Origin: Betaproteobacteria bacterium
Lineage (GTDB): Bacteria; Desulfobacterota; Desulfovibrionia; Desulfovibrionales; Desulfovibrionaceae
Length of the DNA stretch: 6,986 bases
Assembly (NCBI GenBank): GCA_009778295.1
Contig: WRKB01000253.1
Span: 1-6,986 of the forward strand
Reading direction: 5' to 3'
The notes below the pieces were generated by a model that saw only the letters and a list, made by a program, of their open reading frames with translations, did not search any database and was not told the origin of the DNA. Positions 1 to 5,997 of the stretch are shown here, one piece after another (position 1 is the first letter of the stretch; each line of letters starts with the position of its first letter). The position numbers and the translations under genes were made by a program.

Positions 1-322
1 CCATCCAATCGGAGCTGCCGAGTAAAAAAACATTCCCCGCGCTATCCGCCATGCGGAATTCGCGGCTGGCGCGCAGCCGGCTGACGCAGCTCGGCCAGGT
101 TTCCAACTCCAGTTTCATGCCGTAGCGCGGTTGTTGTTGTATTACAAGTTGCAACACCGCCAGAGCCCAAATCTGATTGCGCTCTTTAAGCTGCTCAAAG
201 CCGAGGCCCAGAGAATCCGCGTGATCGGAGGCGATATCCTGGCAAAGATGCGCCAAAACGTGCGGCAGAAGCAGTCCGTTGGAAGAGCAATGGTACGCTT
301 TGACATGCAGGGGCAAAATCAT
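1..322 (-). CDS. Acyl-ACP thioesterase (FatA/FatB-like), N-terminal part, truncated by window edge
   Basis: Reading leftward from an ATG at 320-322 gives 107 codons with no stop before the window edge, so the C-terminal part is missing. The start reads MILPLHVKAYHCSSNG, followed by a helix-like stretch (LLLPHVLAHLCQDIASDHA, about residues 17-35), then LGLGFEQLKERNQIWAL (38-54), an ETWP motif (74-77) and ASREFRMADSAG (85-96). This order (strand, hotdog helix, the W-x-L strand, TWP, then R-x-F-x-x-x-D-x-x-G) matches the first hotdog domain of the acyl-ACP thioesterase family, which hydrolyses acyl-ACP in the cytoplasm to release free fatty acids. The catalytic residues known from plant FatA/FatB lie in the missing half, so activity cannot be judged. 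The start has only a weak GGA upstream; the frame stays open to a stop near 456-458, and the only other start-like codon there is a TTG near 446-448. It is divergent from purC. A related acyl-CoA thioesterase is the alternative. Confidence 0.8.
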   Translation of the reverse strand, partial: MILPLHVKAYHCSSNGLLLPHVLAHLCQDIASDHADSLGLGFEQLKERNQIWALAVLQLVIQQQPRYGMKLELETWPSCVSRLRASREFRMADSAGNVFLLGSSDWM

Positions 323-523
323 GGCAGTGTCCGTTCGCGCGGCATTGGTTATGCCGGATTCATGCGCGTTGACAGGAAAGTATGCTGAAATGTTTCTATA
401 ACCACAGCCGATATGAAGAGCAAGTCGCCACTTGACGAAAGCCGCCAAGCGCGCCTAAAGGAGAGGGACTTTTTTATACAAGCCCGGCCTTCGCGCGGGG
501 ATGCACACATGTAAGGAGCACCC
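323..523. other. Divergent intergenic region between the thioesterase gene and purC
   Basis: This 201-base spacer separates two divergently transcribed genes and should hold both promoters. Short reading frames crossing it show no recognisable domain and I read them as non-coding. Visible elements are a 6-bp inverted repeat, CGGCAT-N5-ATGCCG, at 340-356, a perfect TTGACA at 369-374 on the plus strand, a TTGACG at 432-437, and a run of six T (470-475) leading into TATACA. None of the -35-like boxes has a well-spaced -10, so I do not assign a promoter here. Confidence 0.6.
340..356. promoter_or_regulatory. Short palindrome, operator candidate near the thioesterase start
   Basis: A perfect 6-bp inverted repeat, CGGCAT and ATGCCG, surrounds a 5-base centre (TGGTT). 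It ends 17 bases upstream of the thioesterase start codon on the minus strand. The size and symmetry suit a dimeric repressor site, but a 6-bp dyad is also expected by chance in sequence of this GC content. I cannot assign a regulator. Confidence 0.2.
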
Positions 524-1237
524 ATGAACAAGAATATCCAATTTGACCCGAACAAACTTATCAAGCAAGGCAAAACAAAAAACGTCTATCAGAGTTCCGA
601 TGGCAACATCGTCTTGGAATTCACCGACCGCGTAACCGGCAATGCCGCGAGCGGCGAGATTGATCCGGGCGGCAACGACAGGCTGGGCGAGCTGAAAGGC
701 AAAAGCGCGCTGGCCTACAACATGGCGGTATATTATTTTCGCCTGCTGCAACAGCACAATCTGCCCACCCACTTTATCGACGCCTGTGACGAACGTAGGC
801 TTTTCCTGGTTCGCCCCTCGCGCATGTTCGGCAACGGCGTGGAATGGATATACCGGGGCGTGGCTTCCGGGTCCTTCGTGCGCCGTTACGGCATGTACAT
901 TAAAGAAGGGGCGCCCATCCTGCCTTATATGGAAGTCAGCTTCAAGGACGATGAGCGGGGTGATCCCTTCGTAACGCCGCAAGCTTTGCAACTACTCGGC
1001 ATTATGCCTCAACAGGCCTACGATGCCTGTGTGCAGCTGTGTTCCAATGTTTTTGCCCTGGTGTCCTCCAATATGCTTTCTCTTGGTCTTGCGCTCTGGG
1101 ATATGAAGATAGAGCTTGGTCTGGACGCTGAAGGCCGCATCATGGTCATTGACGAAATCAGCCCTGACTGTATGCGTGTATACCACGGCAAAAAGAAAGT
1201 ATCCGGTTCCGAACTCGGTGAATTCTTCGGTTTTTAG
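524..1237 (+). CDS. purC: Noncanonical phosphoribosylaminoimidazole-succinocarboxamide synthase (SAICAR synthetase)
   Basis: The 237-residue protein belongs to the SAICAR synthetase family, which uses ATP to join CAIR and aspartate in purine synthesis. Visible motifs are the N-terminal nucleotide-binding hairpin KQGKTKNVYQ (14-23), FTDRVTGN (33-40), THFI (82-85), the substrate-loop region GVASGSFVRRYG (112-123), KDDERGDP (141-148), LWDMKIELG (191-199) and DEISPDCMRVY (210-220). The GKTK form, the DPGGN insert (47-51) and the KDDERGDP block match the divergent branch I recall from Clostridia-type genomes, not the classic GKAK/KDDxTAFN form of Escherichia coli. The C-terminal WD...DKDxFR signature of classic PurC is also absent. 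The ATG at 524 has a clear AAGGAG at 513-518, five bases away. No other purine gene is in the window. The family call is firm; whether this is the organism's only SAICAR synthetase is open. Confidence 0.85.
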   Translation: MNKNIQFDPNKLIKQGKTKNVYQSSDGNIVLEFTDRVTGNAASGEIDPGGNDRLGELKGKSALAYNMAVYYFRLLQQHNLPTHFIDACDERRLFLVRPSRMFGNGVEWIYRGVASGSFVRRYGMYIKEGAPILPYMEVSFKDDERGDPFVTPQALQLLGIMPQQAYDACVQLCSNVFALVSSNMLSLGLALWDMKIELGLDAEGRIMVIDEISPDCMRVYHGKKKVSGSELGEFFGF

Positions 1238-1300
1238 GGCGGACTGCCTTTGGAAATGACGACCCGCTTATAGCAGGTTATCTTTGAGACGCTCACCCAC

Positions 1301-1324
1301 GCCGCCTCTGGCGGCATGGCCGCC
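1301..1324. repeat. GCCGCC / GGCGGC / GCCGCC triple module, two mutually exclusive hairpins
   Basis: GCCGCC at 1301-1306, GGCGGC at 1310-1315 and GCCGCC again at 1319-1324 are spaced by TCT and ATG. The middle copy can pair with either outer copy, giving two alternative 6-bp GC-only hairpins with three-base loops. Flanking CAC (1298-1300) and GTG (1325-1327) could pair on the outside. Confidence 0.55.
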
Positions 1325-1332
1325 GTGAACGA

Positions 1333-1354
1333 GCCGAAAACTGCGTTTTTTGGC
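1333..1354. repeat. A/T-stem hairpin downstream of purC
   Basis: GCCGAAAA (1333-1340) pairs with TTTTTGGC (1347-1354) through eight positions, one of them a G-T wobble, around a six-base loop. The T run (1346-1351) lies inside the hairpin, so this is not a standard intrinsic terminator on the plus strand. Confidence 0.4.
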
Positions 1355-1365
1355 AGGTGATCCTT

Positions 1366-1393
1366 TCATAATCAACAGTCAGGTTGATTATGA
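1366..1393. repeat. Perfect 11-bp inverted repeat
   Basis: TCATAATCAAC (1366-1376) and GTTGATTATGA (1383-1393) are exact reverse complements around the six-base centre AGTCAG. The dyad can form a hairpin in RNA or serve as a protein-binding operator in DNA. It is more AT-rich than the surrounding hairpins. Confidence 0.6.
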
Positions 1394-1405
1394 GATAACT
1401 TGTAG

Positions 1406-1427
1406 AAGGATTTGCCCGCAAATCCTT
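1406..1427. repeat. Perfect 9-bp inverted repeat with tetraloop
   Basis: AAGGATTTG (1406-1414) and CAAATCCTT (1419-1427) are exact reverse complements around the loop CCCG. The left arm's AAGGAT can also pair with ATCCTT at 1360-1365, which would enclose the preceding 11-bp dyad, so two alternative folds are possible. Confidence 0.6.
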
Positions 1428-1446
1428 GCCGCGAGATTGGCGTAGC

Positions 1447-1476
1447 GAGCTTTGTTCGTCGGGACGCGACAAGCTC
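1447..1476. repeat. Imperfect hairpin upstream of coaX
   Basis: GAGCT (1447-1451) pairs with AGCTC (1472-1476), and TGT just inside pairs with ACA across a one-base bulge. Inner GTCG (1458-1461) can pair with CGAC (1467-1470) as an alternative or extension. It ends about 50 bases before the coaX start. Confidence 0.35.
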
Positions 1477-1525
1477 AAAGTAAGAAAATGCCCTTAAAGC
1501 AACTTGATGACAACGTTCACGGACG

Positions 1526-2329
1526 ATGTGCGCTTACCAAGCTTCTCTTCTTCTGTTTGATATTGGCAACACTGGCATCAAAGTCGGCCTCGCTTCCGAG
1601 CGTGAGGTGCTTACCTGCTACACCTTGCGCACGGATGCGGGACAGACTTCGGATGATTTGGGCCTTAAACTGCTGGAGTTGTTACGGCATGCCAGGCTGC
1701 AACCGGAAACGATACGCGCCTGCATCGCCAGTTCCGTAGTGCCGAACCACAATCAGGCCATGCGGGAGATGTGCCGACGCTATTTTTTCCAGGAACTGCT
1801 GTTCGCGCCGGAGGATTTGCCCGTCCCGCTCCTGAACCGCTATGAACATCCGGCGGAGGTAGGCGCGGATCGCCTGGTAGGAGCGTATGCGGCAAGAAAA
1901 CTCGTTCCGGAAGCGCGATCGCTGATTTGCGTGGATTTCGGCACCGCTCTGACCTTTGACTGCGTTACGGGAAATGCCTATCTCGGGGGGCTTATTTTTC
2001 CGGGTGTGCGCATGGCCGCGCTTGCGCTTGCGGGCAATACCGCAAAGCTGCCCAATGTCAGCCTGGAATTTGACGGAGCGGAGCCTGTGCCGGGGCGCAG
2101 TACCTCTACCAGCATCAATCACGGCATCATGTTCGGGTACGCCGCGTTGGTCGAGGGGCTGTGTGAGCGCCTTGCCCGGCAACTGGAGCCGCCTGTGGCC
2201 GTCGTGGCGACCGGAGGCTTTGCCGCGGAAATATACAAGATCACCAGCTGTTTTTCACAACTTGTCCCCGCCTTGCTGTTGGATGGATTGCGGATTTTGT
2301 ATCTGGCAAACAAGGGCGCATGCAGGTAA
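1526..2329 (+). CDS. coaX: Type III pantothenate kinase
   Basis: The 267-residue protein is a CoaX-family pantothenate kinase, the ATP-dependent first step from pantothenate to coenzyme A in the cytoplasm. It belongs to the ASKHA fold and, like its family, is expected to need a monovalent cation and to escape feedback inhibition by CoA. Motifs in order are the phosphate-1 loop FDIGNTGIKVG (11-21), VGADRLVGAYAA (112-123) holding the catalytic aspartate at 115, DFGTALTFD (137-145), GGLIFPGVRM (154-163), NTAKLP (171-176) and the ATGG turn (228-231). An in-frame stop at 1508-1510 leaves ATG 1526 as the only normal start. It has just a GGA two bases upstream, so initiation looks weak, but the start fits, with the first strand beginning at residue 7. 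It lies 288 bases after purC and 138 before eno. All core motifs are intact. Confidence 0.95.
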   Translation: MCAYQASLLLFDIGNTGIKVGLASEREVLTCYTLRTDAGQTSDDLGLKLLELLRHARLQPETIRACIASSVVPNHNQAMREMCRRYFFQELLFAPEDLPVPLLNRYEHPAEVGADRLVGAYAARKLVPEARSLICVDFGTALTFDCVTGNAYLGGLIFPGVRMAALALAGNTAKLPNVSLEFDGAEPVPGRSTSTSINHGIMFGYAALVEGLCERLARQLEPPVAVVATGGFAAEIYKITSCFSQLVPALLLDGLRILYLANKGACR

Positions 2330-2403
2330 GGGCTTTCGTCTGACGGCAGACAAACATCACTATCCCCCGTTTTTTACGTAGCATTTATCCTAAAAATTCA
2401 TTA

Positions 2404-3781
<1,378 letters not shown>

Positions 3782-3811
3782 CGGGAAGGCCGCCCTGCCG
3801 GATATTCCATG

Positions 3812-3868
3812 CGTAATTTCAATGCGGCATCAGAAGGCAAAGTACTTTTGATGCCGCATGAAATTACG
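3812..3868. terminator. 20-bp inverted repeat between convergent eno and nadA, bidirectional terminator candidate
   Basis: The left arm (3812-3832) and right arm (3849-3868) pair over 20 base pairs with one bulged A at 3821. The inner 11 pairs are perfect (ATGCGGCATCA with TGATGCCGCAT), and the 16-base loop contains the palindrome AAAGTACTTT (3839-3848). The arm runs into nadA and includes its stop codon (3864-3866). The position between two convergent genes suits a shared transcription end. Neither strand has a T run after the stem, so it is not a standard intrinsic terminator; it may instead protect mRNA 3' ends or pause polymerase. Confidence 0.55.
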
Positions 3869-4943
3869 AGCAGACTTTCAACATGCGCTGCAGGGAGTTA
3901 CGCGCGGGAGCAGCCTCTGCCGCAGGAACTTCGATGGCGCGAGCCGTGCCAGCCCGGATGCCATGCAGGCAGTCCAGCAACCGTTGCTCTGTGGTCAACG
4001 CCATGTGCGAGCATGGACTGCGCGCCAGGGGCAGCACGGTGCAACGACCGGCCTGTTCGCGTGCCAAGCGCTCTACAAGGTTGATTTCCGTACCGATGAC
4101 GAGCGTGCTGCCCACCGGGCTTTCGGCGGCATAGCGGATGAGGAAGGAAGTCGAACCAGCGGCATCGGCGGCGTTGACCGTCTCAATTTTACATTCCGGA
4201 TGCACGGCGACACGGCAGCCGGGATGCGCGCGCCGGACGGTTTCAACAAGCTCAGGTCGAAAGCGGGCATGGACGGCGCAACAGCCTGGCCAGAGCAAGA
4301 GCTTGGCCTTTTGAGCCGCAATGAGGTCGATTTTCGCTCCCTGGCTGCGGATATTCAGCTTGTGCCAGTCCGTTTCCGCCAAACCGAGAGTCTTTGCGGT
4401 ATTGCGAGCTAATTGTTGATCCGGTAAAAAAAGCACCCGTCCGCCTTGAGCCAGCGCCCAGCGCATCATCGTTCCGGCGTTGGCGGAGGTGCAGACTGCG
4501 CCGTCGAAGCGTCCCACCACGGCCTTTACGGCCAATGAAGTATTCACGTAAGCGAGCGGCACAACGCGGCTTCCGTCTTCGTACAGGCGCGTCAGTACCC
4601 TGTCCAGTAAAGAGGCCGGAGCCATGTTTGACATCACGCAGTCCGCATCCGCATCCGCAATGTATACCTTTTGGCCCGGGCGCGCCAACAGCGCAGCGGA
4701 TTCAGCCATAAAGTACACACCGCAGAATACTATATGCGGGGCGCGTATTTCCTCCACCTGACGCGCAAGTTCCAGCGAATCCCCTCTGAGATCGCAATGA
4801 TCAATCACAGACTGCGCAATGTAATGATGTCCAAGGATACGTATATTCTCGCCAAGCTCGCTCTTGAGCCGTATAATTTCATCCCGCAAGCGCATCTGGT
4901 CCCCACTGTCTCTGCTGCACATTTCAGAAATATTTTTTTGCAT
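3864..4943 (-). CDS. nadA: Quinolinate synthase A, [4Fe-4S] enzyme
   Basis: NadA condenses iminoaspartate with dihydroxyacetone phosphate to make quinolinate, the second step of bacterial NAD synthesis from aspartate. The 359-residue frame shows ILGHHY (36-41), DLRGDSLELAR (51-61), VFCGVYFMAESAALL (72-86), AYVNTSLAVKAVVG (131-144), CTSANA (151-156), HPEC (248-251), GSTSFLIRY (263-271), GTEINLV (284-290) and SPCSHMA (309-315). Cysteines 74, 151 and 311 are the three expected cluster ligands; the enzyme is oxygen-sensitive, which fits an anaerobe. The start is uncertain. ATG 4943 has no ribosome-binding site and lies beside a -10-like TGTAAT; the methionine at residue 17 (ATG 4893-4895) follows GGGGA and sits where conserved sequence begins, giving 343 residues. 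nadB and nadC are not in the window. The gene follows cysK after 97 bases. Confidence 0.96.
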   Translation of the reverse strand: MQKNISEMCSRDSGDQMRLRDEIIRLKSELGENIRILGHHYIAQSVIDHCDLRGDSLELARQVEEIRAPHIVFCGVYFMAESAALLARPGQKVYIADADADCVMSNMAPASLLDRVLTRLYEDGSRVVPLAYVNTSLAVKAVVGRFDGAVCTSANAGTMMRWALAQGGRVLFLPDQQLARNTAKTLGLAETDWHKLNIRSQGAKIDLIAAQKAKLLLWPGCCAVHARFRPELVETVRRAHPGCRVAVHPECKIETVNAADAAGSTSFLIRYAAESPVGSTLVIGTEINLVERLAREQAGRCTVLPLARSPCSHMALTTEQRLLDCLHGIRAGTARAIEVPAAEAAPARNSLQRMLKVCS

Positions 4944-4944
4944 A

Positions 4945-4974
4945 ATTACAACATACTAATTAATAAATTGACGA
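4945..4974 (-). promoter_or_regulatory. Possible nadA promoter
   Basis: On the minus strand, TCGTCA (4969-4974, four of six against TTGACA) is followed after 18 AT-rich bases by TGTAAT (4945-4950, five of six against TATAAT). Transcription would then begin at about 4940, just inside the most upstream nadA ATG. If real, the working start codon is further downstream. The match may also be chance in AT-rich sequence. Confidence 0.35.
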
Positions 4975-4992
4975 AGCCCCGCACCATATTGC

Positions 4993-5036
4993 CAGCCCAT
5001 TTTTTATTGAATGGGTCTGCTTATGTATTAGGGCTG
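4993..5036 (-). promoter_or_regulatory. Competing hairpins between cysK and nadA
   Basis: In the minus-strand transcript, the segment from 4993-5001 can pair in two ways. AATGGG can fold back on the nearby CCCATT (complement of 5010-5015) with an eight-base loop, or GGGCTG can pair with CAGCCC (complement of 5031-5036) over a longer distance. The two folds share bases 4996-4998 and exclude each other. There is no T run after either stem. It could be a weak terminator or attenuator for cysK read-through, or chance. Confidence 0.25.
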
Positions 5037-5040
5037 ACTT

Positions 5041-5958
5041 TTACTCTTCAAACAAGGCCGTGCTCAAATACCGTTCGCCGGTGGAAGGCAATACCGTCAC
5101 AATGGTTTTGCCGGCGTTCTCGGGCAGGCGGGCTTGCTCAAGCGCCGCGCAGACAGCCGCGCCGGAGGAGATGCCCGCGAGCAGCCCTTCCTTGCGTGCG
5201 AGCATGCGTCCGTGCTCTAACGCAGCATTTGAGCTGATCTGGATCACGCCGTCCACCACGGAAGGGTCGTATATTTTAGGTACAAAACCCGCACCTATGC
5301 CCTGGATTGCATGTGGGCCGGGAAGGCCACCGGACAAGACCGGGGATTCGGCAGGTTCCACCGCCAGGACGCGCACGGAAGTCTTATAGGATTTAAGTGC
5401 CCGTCCGACTCCCGTAACGGTGCCGCCAGTACCCACGCCCGCGATAAAGATATCAACCTGACCTGCGGTATCAGCCCATATTTCCGGGCCTGTCGTCAGG
5501 CGATGCACCTCGGCCACAACCGGATTTTCAAACTGTTGCGGCAGATATGCGCCGGGAGTATTGGCAACGATTTCCCTGGCTTTTGCAACGGCTCCGGCCA
5601 TGCCTCCGGCAGCGGGCGTCAGCTTCAGTTCCGCACCCAGATGGCGTAAAAGTTTACGCCGTTCCTGACTCATGTTTTCCGGCATGGTAAGCAGCAGGCG
5701 GAAACCCAGGCGTGTGCAAACAAAGGCCAGACCGATACCCGTGTTGCCGCTGGTGGCTTCCACGACCAGCCCGCCGGGCTTCAGCGCGCCGCTCCACACG
5801 GCATTCTGGATCATGGCCATGGCGGCCCTGTCCTTGATGCTGCCCAAAAGATTCTTGTATTCCAGCTTAACCCAGACAGCAGCCTCAAGCCCCCGGGCCA
5901 AAAATTCAAGCCTGACCAGAGGTGTGCGGCCGACATGCGTGAACAGTGACTGGGGCAT
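5041..5958 (-). CDS. cysK: Cysteine synthase (O-acetylserine sulfhydrylase)
   Basis: The 305-residue protein is a fold-type II PLP enzyme that replaces the acetyl group of O-acetylserine with sulfide to make cysteine. Motifs are VGRTPLVRL (9-17), the Schiff-base lysine K42 in GSIKDRAAMAMI (39-50), the substrate loop EATSGNTGIGLA (67-78), LLTMPENMSQERR (89-101), TTGPEIWAD (155-163), the phosphate-binding GVGTGGTVTG (174-183), the GIGAGFVP loop (220-227) that is typical of CysK, ISSGAA (263-268) and PSTGERYLST (291-300). The length is at the short end for CysK/CysM. GIGAGFVP and the STGERYLST ending favour CysK over CysM or cystathionine beta-synthase. The usual NP before the lysine motif is NL here (N36, L37). 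AAGGAA six bases before ATG 5956-5958 sets the start. It lies 39 bases after the penicillin-binding protein gene on the same strand, so read-through is likely. Confidence 0.94.
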   Translation of the reverse strand: MPQSLFTHVGRTPLVRLEFLARGLEAAVWVKLEYKNLLGSIKDRAAMAMIQNAVWSGALKPGGLVVEATSGNTGIGLAFVCTRLGFRLLLTMPENMSQERRKLLRHLGAELKLTPAAGGMAGAVAKAREIVANTPGAYLPQQFENPVVAEVHRLTTGPEIWADTAGQVDIFIAGVGTGGTVTGVGRALKSYKTSVRVLAVEPAESPVLSGGLPGPHAIQGIGAGFVPKIYDPSVVDGVIQISSNAALEHGRMLARKEGLLAGISSGAAVCAALEQARLPENAGKTIVTVLPSTGERYLSTALFEE

Positions 5959-5997
5959 CGTTGGTTCCTTTGTATGTAGTCCCTTGCCCGCAACGCT

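Larger units (their letters stand above)
1238..1525. other. Hairpin-dense purC-coaX intergenic region
   Basis: The 288 bases between purC and coaX hold no convincing gene, though stop-free stretches exist in several frames. At least five stem-loop candidates follow one another from 1301 to 1476: a GC-rich triple module, an A/T-stem hairpin, a perfect 11-bp dyad, a perfect 9-bp dyad and a longer imperfect one. The individual elements are listed separately. None is a textbook intrinsic terminator, because no GC stem is followed directly by a T run. The density of dyads suggests either a dispersed intergenic repeat or a structured leader or trailer RNA. The last 50 bases before coaX show no clear promoter or ribosome-binding site. 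Confidence 0.6.

Noticed and set aside
369..402. Perfect TTGACA at 369-374 with TATAAC at 397-402 as a purC promoter
   Set aside because: The spacing is 22 bases, outside the usual 16-18 range, so I do not call it.
432..461. TTGACG at 432-437 with TAAAGG at 456-461 as a purC promoter
   Set aside because: The -10 matches only three of six bases, too weak to support.
455..991. 178-codon open frame on the minus strand opposite purC
   Set aside because: It is antisense to a well-supported PurC-family gene and contains no known motif.
1350..1370. On the minus strand, GGATCACCT resembles the 3' end of 16S rRNA
   Set aside because: The match is nine bases only and the flanking 16S sequence is absent, so it is chance.
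1293..1478. 61-codon frame on the minus strand in the purC-coaX spacer
   Set aside because: Its translation is Arg/Ser-rich with no domain, and the region is better explained by its inverted repeats.
2338..2375. Intrinsic terminator after coaX (GTCTG/CAGAC stem, T run at 2370-2375)
   Set aside because: The stem has five pairs and lies 18 bases from the T run, so it does not form a working terminator.
3858..4412. 184-codon open frame on the plus strand opposite nadA
   Set aside because: It lies wholly antisense to a clear NadA, shows no domain, and is rich in Arg/Ala/Gln as expected for a shadow frame of GC-rich coding DNA.
4671..5237. 188-codon open frame on the plus strand across the nadA start and cysK end
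   Set aside because: It crosses two minus-strand genes and their spacer, ends in low-complexity Arg/Ala-rich sequence, and has no recognisable motif.
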